From: Xanthomonas translucens pv. cerealis
GTDB lineage: Bacteria > Pseudomonadota > Gammaproteobacteria > Xanthomonadales > Xanthomonadaceae
NCBI RefSeq assembly: GCF_006838285.1
Contig: NZ_CP038228.1
Span: 2,604,001-2,668,000 of the forward strand
Direction of reading: 5' to 3'
Length of the DNA stretch: 64,000 bases
This document shows positions 9,134 through 18,346 of this stretch, piece by piece. How positions within the stretch are numbered: position 1 is the stretch's first letter; each line of letters starts with the position of its first letter. The position numbers were made by a program, and so were the translations under genes. The notes beneath the pieces are model-generated. The model searched no databases. It saw only the letters and a program-made list of their open reading frames with translations, and had not been told where the DNA came from.

Positions 9134-10696
9134 TCAGTCGACGCTGATCGCGATGAACTGGCTGGCCGGGCTACCCGGCGCGCGCACCAGCAGCATCACC
9201 ACATCGCCCTTCTTCGCGCCGGCGGTGAGCTTGCGGAACTGCGCCGCGTCGGACACCGGGGTGCGCCCGACCTGCAACACGATCATGCCTGGGCGCAGCT
9301 GCGACTTGCTCGCCACCGCGCGGCTCACCTGCGCCACCTGCACGCCCTCGTCGGCGCGCAGGCCGAGCTTCTGCCGTACCGGCGCCGGGATCTCTTCGAC
9401 GCTGATGCCCAGCGCGCTGCTTTCCGCAGCCTGCGGCGCCGGCGCCGCTCCACCGCGGCCCGGTTGCTGCGGACCCATGGCCAGGCCGTCGTCGCTGAGC
9501 GCGCTCAGGGTCACGCTGATGTCGCGCGGCTTGCCGTCGCGAATCACGGTGACCCGCGCCTTGCTGCCCGGCGCCAGCATGCCCACCAGCGGCGGCAGGT
9601 CCTCGCGCGTGTTGATCTTCTGCCCGTTGAAGGCAACGATGAAGTCGCCCGGCTCGATCCCGGCCCTGGCCGCGCCGCTGCCCGGCTGCACGCCGTTGAC
9701 CAGCGCGCCGCGCGTGTCGCTCAGGCCCAGGCCCTTGGCCTCCACATCGCTGATGTTCGGCTGCATGGTCACCCCGAGCATGCCGCGGCTGACCTTGCCG
9801 GTCTTCTTGATCTGCTCGACCGCGCTCATCGCCAGGTCGATCGGGATCGCGAAGCTGATACCCATGTAGCCGCCGGACGCGGAAAAGATCTGCGAATTGA
9901 TGCCGACCACCTCGCCGCGGGTGTTGAGCAGCGGGCCGCCGGAATTGCCCTGGTTGATCGCCACGTCGGTCTGGATGAAGGGCACGTAGCGCTGGTCGGC
10001 GTACGGGTTGCTGCGCCCGGTGGCGCTGACGATGCCGGCGGTGACCGAGTGGTCCAGGCCGAACGGCGAACCGATCGCCACCACCCACTGGCCGGGCTTG
10101 AGCATGTTGGAATCGCCCACGCGCACCGTCGGCAGGTTCTTGCCGTCGATCTTCAGCAGCGCCACGTCGTACTGCTGGTCGCTGCCGACCACCTTGGCGG
10201 TGAACTCGCGGCGGTCGGTCAGCTTGACCTTGACCTCGCTGGCGCCATCGACCACATGGTGGTTGGTCAGCACGTAGCCGTCCGCCGAGATGATGAAGCC
10301 AGAGCCCATCGAACGGCCGCCGGGGGGGGCCTCGTCGTCCGGCCCCTGCTGGCCGGGCATGCCCGGCTGGCCCGGCTGACCGGGCATGCCTTCCGGGCCG
10401 AAGAAGCGGCGGAAGAATTCGGGGATCTGCGCGTCGTCTGGCATGCCGCCGGCGCCGGCGCGGGTGGCCGCGGCCTTGCGGCTGATGGTGCTCTCGACGT
10501 TGACCACGCCGGGCCCGACCTGTTCGACCAGATTGGTGAAATCGGGCAGGCCGGCGACCAGCTGCGGCGCAGGTGCGGCGCGCGCGGCCGGCGGCGGCGC
10601 GGCCGGCGCGCCGGCTTCGGGCTGCTGCGCGCAGGCCGCCAGCGGCAAGGTCAGGGCCAACACGCCCAGCAGATGGTTGCGGATACGGTGAGTCAT
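9134..10696 (-). CDS. mucD: Do-family periplasmic serine protease MucD/DegP
   Basis: Envelope quality-control protease of 520 residues. A lipoprotein-type signal peptide ends at LPLAAC. The trypsin-like domain has the triad His in TNHHVVDG, Asp in YDVALLKID and Ser in QGNSGGPLL, and two PDZ domains follow (about 290-380 and 420-515). A Gly/Pro/Gln-rich insert (GMPGQPGQPGMPGQ) precedes the catalytic His. I chose the ATG at 10696 because the open frame upstream is Arg-rich shadow of rseA. It lies downstream of rpoE-rseA, as in other Xanthomonas. Confidence 0.93.
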   Translation of the reverse strand: MTHRIRNHLLGVLALTLPLAACAQQPEAGAPAAPPPAARAAPAPQLVAGLPDFTNLVEQVGPGVVNVESTISRKAAATRAGAGGMPDDAQIPEFFRRFFGPEGMPGQPGQPGMPGQQGPDDEAPPGGRSMGSGFIISADGYVLTNHHVVDGASEVKVKLTDRREFTAKVVGSDQQYDVALLKIDGKNLPTVRVGDSNMLKPGQWVVAIGSPFGLDHSVTAGIVSATGRSNPYADQRYVPFIQTDVAINQGNSGGPLLNTRGEVVGINSQIFSASGGYMGISFAIPIDLAMSAVEQIKKTGKVSRGMLGVTMQPNISDVEAKGLGLSDTRGALVNGVQPGSGAARAGIEPGDFIVAFNGQKINTREDLPPLVGMLAPGSKARVTVIRDGKPRDISVTLSALSDDGLAMGPQQPGRGGAAPAPQAAESSALGISVEEIPAPVRQKLGLRADEGVQVAQVSRAVASKSQLRPGMIVLQVGRTPVSDAAQFRKLTAGAKKGDVVMLLVRAPGSPASQFIAISVD

Positions 10697-10796
10697 CGGA
10701 CGCGAGCCTCCGGTTCGGGAAAGGGAATGAAAACAATCGCGATGCGGCGCGCACCGCGTGCCGGAACGAAGCACGCGCTTCGACCGACGCCTGGGT

Positions 10797-11753
10797 TCAA
10801 GGCTGCTGCGGCAACGGCGCGGGCGCCGCGTCGGCCGGCAGCCGCGGCTCGAACGGATAGAACGCCGCCGACGCGCGGTGGCGCGGGAAACTGGCGGTGA
10901 ACTCGCCACCGGACGCGGCCGGCGCCAGCGCCGAACGCGGCCATGGCCGCGCCTGCAGCCGCGTGGACTGGTGCGCGAACGGATCGGCGGCCGCTTGCTG
11001 CGCGAGCGCCGGACTCGCCGCGGTGGCGGTGGCCGGCAGCGCGGCCACAGGCCGCGGCGGAGCCGCGGCGGCGATCGCGCGCGCCGGCTCGGCGGCCCGC
11101 GCGGCGCTGCTGCGTGCCGCTTGCTGGGTACGGATCGCGCTGCGCCGGGCAACGGCGTCCTGGCGCCGGTTAGCGGCGATCGCCACAGCCGGCGCCGCAG
11201 CGACTGCCGCGCCGAGATCGCCCTGCGGATCGGCCGGCGCCGGCGCCGGAACCTGCGCCACGGCAACCGGGAGCGCAGGCGCGGCGGGGGCCGCCACAGC
11301 TGAACTGGCGACGTGCGCCACGGGCGCGGCCGGCGCTGCGTCGGGCAGGCGCTCGTGGGTCATGAACAAGGCGATGGCGGCGACCGATGCCGCCAGCGCC
11401 GCGCTACCGCCCCAGCGCCAGGAACGGCGGCTGCCAGCGGCGTCGCTGGCGCGCGCGGCGTCGGCGCGCTGCGCCTCGGCCGCCACCGCCTGGCGCACGC
11501 GCTCGCCGAAATCGGCCGGCGCCGGCATGCACACGCGACCGCGCAGGATGTCGCCGCACAGCTGCCAGCGTTCGTGGCAACCGGACAGTTCCTCGTCGTG
11601 CTGCAACCGGCGCAGCACGAAGCGCGCTTCGTCGGCTGGCAGTTCGCCGTCGATCAACGCGGACAGCTGCTGCCGGTAATGCAGTTCGAACTTGTCCGGG
11701 ACGGAGCCGCCCGGGGTCGGTGCAGGCTGGGGAATGGAGGTGCTATCGGTCAT
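10797..11753 (-). CDS. rseA: RseA-like anti-sigma-E factor
   Basis: A 318-residue inner-membrane anti-sigma factor. The cytoplasmic N-terminal domain (LSALIDGELPADEARF, RWQLCGDILRG) resembles RseA. One membrane segment lies near residue 120-140 (AALAASVAAIALFM), followed by a long Ala/Pro-rich periplasmic part of low complexity. Its ATG overlaps the rpoE TGA (ATGA), so sigma and anti-sigma are translationally coupled. Envelope stress would lead to its cleavage and release of RpoE. Confidence 0.85.
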   Translation of the reverse strand: MTDSTSIPQPAPTPGGSVPDKFELHYRQQLSALIDGELPADEARFVLRRLQHDEELSGCHERWQLCGDILRGRVCMPAPADFGERVRQAVAAEAQRADAARASDAAGSRRSWRWGGSAALAASVAAIALFMTHERLPDAAPAAPVAHVASSAVAAPAAPALPVAVAQVPAPAPADPQGDLGAAVAAAPAVAIAANRRQDAVARRSAIRTQQAARSSAARAAEPARAIAAAAPPRPVAALPATATAASPALAQQAAADPFAHQSTRLQARPWPRSALAPAASGGEFTASFPRHRASAAFYPFEPRLPADAAPAPLPQQP

Positions 11754-12370
11754 ACGCGGTGTCGCTCACGAGTGGCGCTGTCGGTATCCAGCAGGGGACG
11801 GAGTTCGGCGTCGATGGCGTCCCGCGCGCGGAAGATGCGCGAGCGCACCGTGCCGATCGGGCAACCCATCTTCTGCGCGATGTCCTCGTAGCTCATCCCG
11901 TCCACCTCGCGCAGGGTGATGGCGGTACGCAATTCTTCCGGCAACGCATTCACCGCCTTCATCACCGTCTGTTCCAGCTCCTGGCGCATCAGTTCGCGCT
12001 CGGGCGTGTCGGTGTCGCGCAAGCGCGTGCCGCTGTCGAACTGCTCGGCGTCGAGCACGTCGACGTCGTCGGTGGGCGGCCTGCGGTTGTGCGCAACCAG
12101 GTGGTTCTTGGCGGTGTTCACGGCGATACGGTGCAACCATGTGGAGAACTGGGCGTCGCCGCGGAAGTTCCCTATCGCGCGGTAGGCGCGGATGAAGGTG
12201 TCCTGGGCCACGTCCTGACATTCGCTCCAGTCGGCGATGTAGCGCCCGATCAGGCCGACGATCCGGTGTTGGTACTTGCGCACCAGCACATCGAACGCCG
12301 CGCTCTCGCCGCGCTGCACACGCCGGACCAGTTCCAGGTCCAGCTCCTGAGGTGTTTCGACATCGGCCAT
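11750..12370 (-). CDS. rpoE: ECF sigma factor RpoE (sigma-E)
   Basis: Extracytoplasmic-function sigma factor of 206 residues, starting MADVETPQELDLELV. Region 2 contains DVAQDTFIRAYRAIGNFRG and FSTWLHRIAVNTAKN; region 4 contains SYEDIAQKMGCPIGTVRSR. It directs the envelope and heat stress regulon and is inhibited by the overlapping rseA product. An upstream promoter matches its own consensus. Confidence 0.95.
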   Translation of the reverse strand: MADVETPQELDLELVRRVQRGESAAFDVLVRKYQHRIVGLIGRYIADWSECQDVAQDTFIRAYRAIGNFRGDAQFSTWLHRIAVNTAKNHLVAHNRRPPTDDVDVLDAEQFDSGTRLRDTDTPERELMRQELEQTVMKAVNALPEELRTAITLREVDGMSYEDIAQKMGCPIGTVRSRIFRARDAIDAELRPLLDTDSATRERHRV

Positions 12371-12410
12371 AACGGGCCGCACTCCTGTCAGCCCAACCTA
12401 CGTCGGACCA

Positions 12411-12438
12411 TCTGACCGCCAATTCGGAAAAAAGTTCA
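12411..12438 (-). promoter_or_regulatory. Sigma-E-type promoter upstream of rpoE
   Basis: On the minus strand TGAACTT (12438-12432), a 16-base spacer and TCAGA (12415-12411) match the sigma-E consensus GGAACTT-N16/17-TCTGA closely. The -10 box lies about 41 bases before the rpoE ATG. This supports autoregulation of the operon. Confidence 0.7.
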
Positions 12439-12608
12439 GCGGCCCTGCGGACCGCCGCCCCACGACGTTAACCCGCATTCCGTTAGGCTGGCGGCATGCC
12501 AGCGGTCGCGGGACCCGCGTCACTCCCCTGTGGATTGGGATTTGACGCAACGGAAACAACCTCTGGATGATAACGATCTTCTCCATACATAAGCGGATGG
12601 TCCTCCCC

Positions 12609-14690
12609 ATGCTCTCAGGCTTCGACGGGCTCCGATTCAGTCACTGGCAGGCGGATATCCGCAACGACGGCGTCGTCGTGCTCAGCCTCGACCGCCAGGA
12701 CGCGCCCGTCAATGCGCTGTCGCAGGACGTGCTGCTGGAGCTGGGCGATCTGCTTGAACGCATCGCCATCGACCCGCCCAAGGGCGTGGTGATCCGCTCG
12801 GCCAAGGCCAACGGCTTCATCGCCGGCGCGGATCTGAAGGAATTCCAGGAATTCGACCGCCGCGGCACCGTCAACGACGCGATCCGCCGCGGCCAGGCTA
12901 CCTTCCAGAAACTCGCCGAACTGCCCTGCCCGACCGTGGCCGCGATCCACGGCTTCTGCATGGGCGGCGGCACCGAGATCGCGCTGGCGTGCCGCTACCG
13001 GGTCGCCTCCAGCGACGCCTCCACCCGCATCGGCCTGCCCGAGACCAAGCTCGGCATCTTTCCCGGCTGGGGCGGCAGCGCACGCCTGCCGCGGCTGATC
13101 GGCGCGCCGGCGGCGATGGATCTGATGCTGACCGGGCGCAGCGTGTCGGCGTCGGCGGCCCGTGCGATGGGCCTGGTCGACAAGGTCGCCGCGCCGGCGG
13201 TGCTGCTCGATGCCGCAGTGGCGCTGGCCTTGACCGGCAGCGTGCGCCCGTTCAAGCAGCGCGCCAGCGTCTGGGCCACCAACACCTGGCCGGCACGCAA
13301 ACTGCTGGCGCCGCAGATGCGCAAGCAGGTCGCGCGCAAGGCGCGCAAGGAACACTACCCCGCGCCGTACGCGCTGATCGGCGTGTGGGAGCGCAGCGGC
13401 GGCGGCGGCATCCAGGCACGGCTGGACGCCGAGCGCAAGGCGGTGGTCAAGCTGGCGAGCACGCCGACCGCACGCAACCTGATCCGCATCTTCTTCCTCA
13501 CCGAGCGGCTCAAGGCGCTGGGCGGCAAGGATGGCGGCGGCATGCCGCCGCCGGGCATCCGCCATGTGCACGTGGTCGGCGCCGGGGTGATGGGCGGCGA
13601 CATCGCCGCGTGGTCGGCCTACAAGGGCTTCGAAGTGACGCTGCAGGATCGCGAGCAGCGCTTCATCGATGGCGCACTGACCCGCGCCGGCGAATTGTTC
13701 GCAAAGCGGGTCAAGGACGACAGCAAGCGCCCGGCGGTGGCGGCGCGACTGAAGGGCGACCTGAGCGGCGACGGCGTGCCGCTGGCCGACCTGGTGATCG
13801 AGGCGATCGTCGAGAATCCGCAGGCCAAGCGCGAGCTATACCAGGCGCTGGAGCCGCGGATGCAACCCGCTGCGCTGCTCAGCACCAATACCTCCTCGAT
13901 TCCACTGACCGAACTGCGCGAACACATCCAGCGTCCGGCGCAATTCGCCGGCCTGCACTACTTCAACCCGGTGGCGCAGATGCCGTTGGTGGAGATCGTC
14001 TGCCACGACGGCCTGGCCGCCGACAACCAGAAGCGGCTGGCGGCGTTCTGCAAGGCGATCGACAAGCTGCCGGTGCCGGTGGCCGGCACGCCCGGCTTCC
14101 TGGTCAACCGGGTGCTGTTCCCATACCTGCTGGAAGCGGCGACCGCCTACGCCGAAGGTATCCCCGGCCCGGCGCTCGACAAGGCGGCGGTGAGGTTCGG
14201 CATGCCGATGGGGCCGATCGAACTGATCGACACCGTGGGCCTGGACGTGGCTGCCGGGGTCGGCGCGGAACTGGCGCCGTTCCTGGGCCTGCCGATTCCG
14301 GCCGCGCTGCAGACGGTGGAACCGGGCAAGCGCGGCAAGAAGGACGGCCAGGGCTTGTACGCCTGGGAGAACGGGCGTGCGAACAAGCCCGACGTGGATA
14401 AGGACTACCAGGCGCCCGCCGATCTGGAAGACCGCCTGATCCTGCCGCTGCTCAACGAGGCGGTGGCCTGCCTGCACGACGGCGTGGTTGCCGATGCGGA
14501 CCTGCTCGACGCCGGGGTGATCTTTGGCACCGGCTTCGCCCCGTTCCGCGGCGGCCCGATCCAGCATATCCGTGCCGCCGGCGCCGATGTGCTGCTGGAA
14601 CGGCTGCGCGCATTGCAGGCGCGCTACGGCGAGCGCTTCGCGCCGCGCCCGGGCTGGGATGCGCCGGCGCTGCGAGAGCCTGTGGCCTAA
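12609..14690 (+). CDS. 3-hydroxyacyl-CoA dehydrogenase / enoyl-CoA hydratase (FadJ/FadB-type)
   Basis: A 693-residue bifunctional fatty acid beta-oxidation enzyme. The N-terminal crotonase domain (1-190) has the oxyanion segments IAGADLKEF and HGFCMGGGTEIALACRYR, with the catalytic Glu in GLPETKLGIFPGWGG. The NAD-binding motif HVVGAGVMGG starts near residue 321, the dehydrogenase signature is LHYFNPVAQMPLVEI, and a C-terminal helical domain follows. An ATG at 12597 is an alternative start. It is divergent from rpoE. No thiolase gene is adjacent, so the fadB or fadJ role is not decided. Confidence 0.9.
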   Translation: MLSGFDGLRFSHWQADIRNDGVVVLSLDRQDAPVNALSQDVLLELGDLLERIAIDPPKGVVIRSAKANGFIAGADLKEFQEFDRRGTVNDAIRRGQATFQKLAELPCPTVAAIHGFCMGGGTEIALACRYRVASSDASTRIGLPETKLGIFPGWGGSARLPRLIGAPAAMDLMLTGRSVSASAARAMGLVDKVAAPAVLLDAAVALALTGSVRPFKQRASVWATNTWPARKLLAPQMRKQVARKARKEHYPAPYALIGVWERSGGGGIQARLDAERKAVVKLASTPTARNLIRIFFLTERLKALGGKDGGGMPPPGIRHVHVVGAGVMGGDIAAWSAYKGFEVTLQDREQRFIDGALTRAGELFAKRVKDDSKRPAVAARLKGDLSGDGVPLADLVIEAIVENPQAKRELYQALEPRMQPAALLSTNTSSIPLTELREHIQRPAQFAGLHYFNPVAQMPLVEIVCHDGLAADNQKRLAAFCKAIDKLPVPVAGTPGFLVNRVLFPYLLEAATAYAEGIPGPALDKAAVRFGMPMGPIELIDTVGLDVAAGVGAELAPFLGLPIPAALQTVEPGKRGKKDGQGLYAWENGRANKPDVDKDYQAPADLEDRLILPLLNEAVACLHDGVVADADLLDAGVIFGTGFAPFRGGPIQHIRAAGADVLLERLRALQARYGERFAPRPGWDAPALREPVA

Positions 14691-15234
14691 GGTCGGTTCG
14701 ACGGACAGTCCCCCTGCAGCTGCAGGCAACTGGATCATTGCGGGAACGACATCCGTCGCGACGGGGCGTTATCGGGAATGCCCGTCGCGCCTGGGTGGTA
14801 CCGCCAAAAACCTCGATGTCTAAAAATTGCACGCTCGGTGACGTGCCGGCAGTGCAGTTGCAGGCGTTGCGCGCGCGTAGCACCCGCACTTGCGGACGCT
14901 TTAGCGCATGCATGCCCGCTGCCGCGAAGTGCGTCGGCCATCGTCAGGCGGCGCCGTTGCGCGGGGTGCAGTTGCACAGGATGTGCCATCCGCCGCGTCG
15001 AAACCGTGTTGCGCACGGCACATCCGCATGCTGCAGCACGACTTGCGCGCAGGATCGTGCGATCTGGTAACGGCGTCCGAATCGAACGGCGCCTGCCGGG
15101 GCAGGCTATGCCCCGCCAGCACGCAGAGGCCGCCAGCCGTACTCAAGGTGTCATTGACGTCCATGACAATGGGATTGCTGCTGCGGGTCTCGTTGCCTCC
15201 CCCACTCCCCCACTCCCCCACTCCCCCATCGAGT
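14691..15234. other. 544-bp gap upstream of the beta-helix gene
   Basis: No convincing gene. It holds a 14-bp palindrome at 14713-14726 (CCTGCAGCTGCAGG) just past the fad gene stop, an A-rich patch near 14806-14830, and four copies of the octamer CTCCCCCA at about 15198-15229 immediately before the next gene start. Open frames here have composition typical of shadows. Confidence 0.6.
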
Positions 15235-16827
15235 ATGACCATGATCACCACTCCCTCCCTCAACGCCCAGGCGAACGCCGTGGGTCTGCTGGCGGTCATG
15301 ACCGCCAGCATGGCGATCGCCGCCGCCCCGTCGGCGCCGCAATGCGCGGTACCGCCGTCATGGGGGCGCCCGGCCGTGGCGACGGTCGTCGGCAATGGCA
15401 CACCTGCCAGTTGCAGCGCCAGCGCGCTCTCCACTGCCGCGGCGCAGGGCGGCTACATCACCTTCAATTGCGGTGCGAAGCAGACCAGCATTTCCATCGA
15501 CCGTTCGATCACGATCGGTTCGAGCAATCCGACGGTGATCGACGGCCAGGGACGCATCACCCTGGATGGCCGCCAGTCCGCCAGAATCTTCCTGGTGAAC
15601 GCCGGCAGCGCGCTGTCTGTGCGTAACCTGACCGTGCAGAACGGCAGTTCCGTGCAGCCGGCGTCGAACCACGCCTACGACCCGGGCACCTGGGGCGGCG
15701 GCGCCATCAAGGTCGGCTACCAGGGCAAACTGGAAGTCCTCAACAGCAAGTTCCTGTCCAACCGCAGCAGTATCGGCGGTGGCGCCATCTTCGCCGGCAG
15801 CGATGCGCAGGTGACCATCGTCAATAGTTCCTTCCAACGCAATTCGTCGTGGCTGGGCGGCGCGCTCTACACCCAGCTCAGCAGCCTGAACATCGTCGGC
15901 TCGGAGTTCGTCGGCAATCAAGCGATCAACGCGCCGCAGGGCTTCCCCGACGCGGGCAACTTCGGCGGCGGCGGCGCCATCGATACGGATGGCGCTTCCT
16001 TTGCCGGCTACATCAAGGGCGGCAAGGGGAGCGGCGGCACCCTGGCGCTGTGCGGAACGGTGGTCAAGAACAACGTCGCCGCCAACGGCTCCGGTGGTGC
16101 CACGCTCTGGGCCTATGCGCCGGATACCATCGACGTGAAGTACTCAACGTTCGCGAACAACGTCGCCACCAGCGGCCCTGGCGGCGGCGCCCGCATCAGC
16201 ATCGGCTTTACCGACGCCTCGCATTCCGGAACGGCCATCCTCACCCCGGGGACCATCAACGTCTCCGCAACCAGCTTCCTTTCCAACAAGGCCCAGCAGG
16301 GCAATGCCGGTGCGTTGTACATGGACTGCTATGGCGCGTGCGACGTCAGCAACAGCACGTTCTACGGCAACTACGCCAAAGGCGTAGGAGCGGCCATCCA
16401 GCATGTCGGCTGGCGGCCGGCGAACGGCGACCAGGGCAGTACCACCGTCCGCTTCAACAACGTCACCTTCGCGGAAAACACACCGGGGGCCACCTTGTTC
16501 GGCGACAGGTTCGACATCCGCAATAGCATTCTGTTCTCGAAGACCGAAAGCGTGTTCTGCAGCAACCAGACCAGTAGCGGCGGCAACCTCATCGAGTATT
16601 CGGCCAAAGCGGCGGTGTGGCCGACCCATTGCCTGACCTCCGGCAACGTGAAGGCGGCCGATCCACTGCTGTCCGCGCCCGCCAGCAATGGCGGGCCGAC
16701 GCTCACCCTGCTGCCTGCCGCCAACAGCCCCGCGCGCGATGCTGGCAGCAACTGCCGCAGCATCGATCAGCGCGGACTTGCCCGCAATGCCGCCGTGTGC
16801 GATCTAGGCGCGGTGGAGATCAAGTAA
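15235..16827 (+). CDS. Secreted right-handed beta-helix protein, choice-of-anchor Q type
   Basis: A 530-residue exported protein. A signal peptide covers about 1-34 (GLLAVMTASMAIAAA). The body is a series of parallel beta-helix turns rich in Asn, Gly and Ser (GGGAIFAGSDAQVTIVNSSF, GNFGGGGAIDTDGASF) as in polymorphic outer membrane / CSLREA-type proteins. It ends with GAVEIK after LPAANSPARDAGS, the pattern of choice-of-anchor Q domains. Paired Cys late in the protein suggest disulfides. Function is probably adhesion or surface carbohydrate binding; substrate unknown. The ATG at 15241 is an alternative start. Confidence 0.8.
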   Translation: MTMITTPSLNAQANAVGLLAVMTASMAIAAAPSAPQCAVPPSWGRPAVATVVGNGTPASCSASALSTAAAQGGYITFNCGAKQTSISIDRSITIGSSNPTVIDGQGRITLDGRQSARIFLVNAGSALSVRNLTVQNGSSVQPASNHAYDPGTWGGGAIKVGYQGKLEVLNSKFLSNRSSIGGGAIFAGSDAQVTIVNSSFQRNSSWLGGALYTQLSSLNIVGSEFVGNQAINAPQGFPDAGNFGGGGAIDTDGASFAGYIKGGKGSGGTLALCGTVVKNNVAANGSGGATLWAYAPDTIDVKYSTFANNVATSGPGGGARISIGFTDASHSGTAILTPGTINVSATSFLSNKAQQGNAGALYMDCYGACDVSNSTFYGNYAKGVGAAIQHVGWRPANGDQGSTTVRFNNVTFAENTPGATLFGDRFDIRNSILFSKTESVFCSNQTSSGGNLIEYSAKAAVWPTHCLTSGNVKAADPLLSAPASNGGPTLTLLPAANSPARDAGSNCRSIDQRGLARNAAVCDLGAVEIK

Positions 16828-17042
16828 CACCGCTTGCAGCCGCCGTTGTGCACGCGAACGGCATGCGCGGTCGAACCGAGCGGATCGGTTCGACCGCGCG
16901 ATCGAGCGTGCCGAAGCGGTCGCGTCCTCGCTGCGATCCTCGACACAGCGCCGCGGCCCGGCAAGCAGCTCACCCGGACACTGTATCCAAACGATATTGA
17001 CCGCCTGCCCGCTTGAGCTTCAGGCGCCTGCAACATCCCGAC

Positions 17043-18047
17043 TCACAAATGCGAATGCCCACGCGCGCCATGCACGTGCCGATGTCCGCGGCCGTCGTGC
17101 TTGGCGTGATCGTGACCCGCTTGATCGTCCTGCGTCTCCGATGCCGCGCGCGCCGGGGTACCGCACGGCTGCGCGCCGCAGTGCCCGGCTTCCATCTGCA
17201 GGGTGATGTGGTCGATGTCGAAACGCGCATGCAGGCCGTCGCACAAGGTTGCTCGCAGCGCGTCGGCGTCGGCGCCATCGGCGATCACCACGTGCGCGGT
17301 CAATGCCGGGGTGCTCGAGGCCAGCGCCCACACGTGCAGGTCGTGCACGTCCTCCACGCCCGCGGCGCCGCGCAGATAGGCGCGCACCGCGGCCATGTCC
17401 ATGCCCTTGGGTACGCCTTCCAGCAGCACGTTGATGGCCTCGCGCAGCAGCACCCAGGTGCGCGGCAGCACCCACAGGCCGATCAGCACCGCCAGGATCG
17501 GGTCGATCACCTTCCAGCCGGTGAGGCGGATCGCCAGCGCGCCGACGATCACAGCCACCGAGCCGAGCATGTCGCTCCACACTTCCAGGTAGGCGCCCTT
17601 CATGTTCAGGCTCTCGCCGCTACCGGCCTTGAGCAGGCGCATCGAGATCAGGTTAATCAGCAGGCCGAACGCGGCGATGCCGAGCATGCCGACCGTGGCC
17701 ACCTCCTGCGGCTGGCGGAAGCGCTGCACCGCCTCCCACAGGATGTAGGCGGCGACCACGAACAGCATGCCGCCATTGAACAGCGCGCCCAGCGCTTCCA
17801 GCCGCGCGTAGCCGTAGGTACGCTTGGCATCGGGTGGGCGCCGGCTCAGCCGCACCGCGACCAGCGCGATCATCAGCGCCAGGGTATCGGTGGCCATGTG
17901 CGCGGCGTCGGACAACAGCGCCAGACTGTTGGTCAGGAACGCACCGGCGATCTCCACCAGCATGAACGTGGCGGTCAGCCCCAGCGCCCACCACAGCGGT
18001 TGCTCGTGGCGGATCTCGGTCGGTGCGTGGCTGTGATCGTGTCCCAT
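17043..18047 (-). CDS. Cation diffusion facilitator family metal exporter (CzcD-like)
   Basis: A 334-residue six-helix transporter that exports divalent metals against protons. His-rich ends (MGHDHSHAP; GHDHAKHDGRGHRH) flank the membrane part. The metal-site motifs are SDAAHMATD in helix 2 and LEVWSDMLGS in helix 5, the latter as in CzcD. The cytoplasmic domain ends with many His. Zn, Co or Cd are likely substrates; sequence alone does not decide. No metal regulator is adjacent. Confidence 0.92.
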   Translation of the reverse strand: MGHDHSHAPTEIRHEQPLWWALGLTATFMLVEIAGAFLTNSLALLSDAAHMATDTLALMIALVAVRLSRRPPDAKRTYGYARLEALGALFNGGMLFVVAAYILWEAVQRFRQPQEVATVGMLGIAAFGLLINLISMRLLKAGSGESLNMKGAYLEVWSDMLGSVAVIVGALAIRLTGWKVIDPILAVLIGLWVLPRTWVLLREAINVLLEGVPKGMDMAAVRAYLRGAAGVEDVHDLHVWALASSTPALTAHVVIADGADADALRATLCDGLHARFDIDHITLQMEAGHCGAQPCGTPARAASETQDDQAGHDHAKHDGRGHRHVHGARGHSHL

Positions 18048-18346
18048 GGGCTGGCCTGGTGCTGCGTGCGAAGAAGATGCGCCACCTTAGATCGGCTCCG
18101 CTGCGGAGACTATTACACCGCAACTAAATGTGGCCTGCCATTAAGCCACTGCGCGGATGCAACGCTGGAGCCTCTACCGGCGAGGCGACGCAGCGTGGAG
18201 TATCGATCCAGCAGCAGCCGCGCCGTTGCCAGGATTCGCTGTGGCACGCCAACGTCGCGGCGCGATGTGTTACGGGGTTCGGCACGCGCCTTCCGGGAGG
18301 CCGACAACACGCAGCATGCGTACAGCGACCGCGCCAATTCCGCGCG

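Noticed and set aside
10697..11266. Extended N-terminus of mucD
   Set aside because: The upstream 190 codons are Arg/Pro-rich and lie out of frame over rseA; the signal peptide begins at 10696.
15197..15230. Four CTCCCCCA units considered as a start of a CRISPR-like array
   Set aside because: Units are 8 bp, contiguous and without spacers; simple tandem repeat only.
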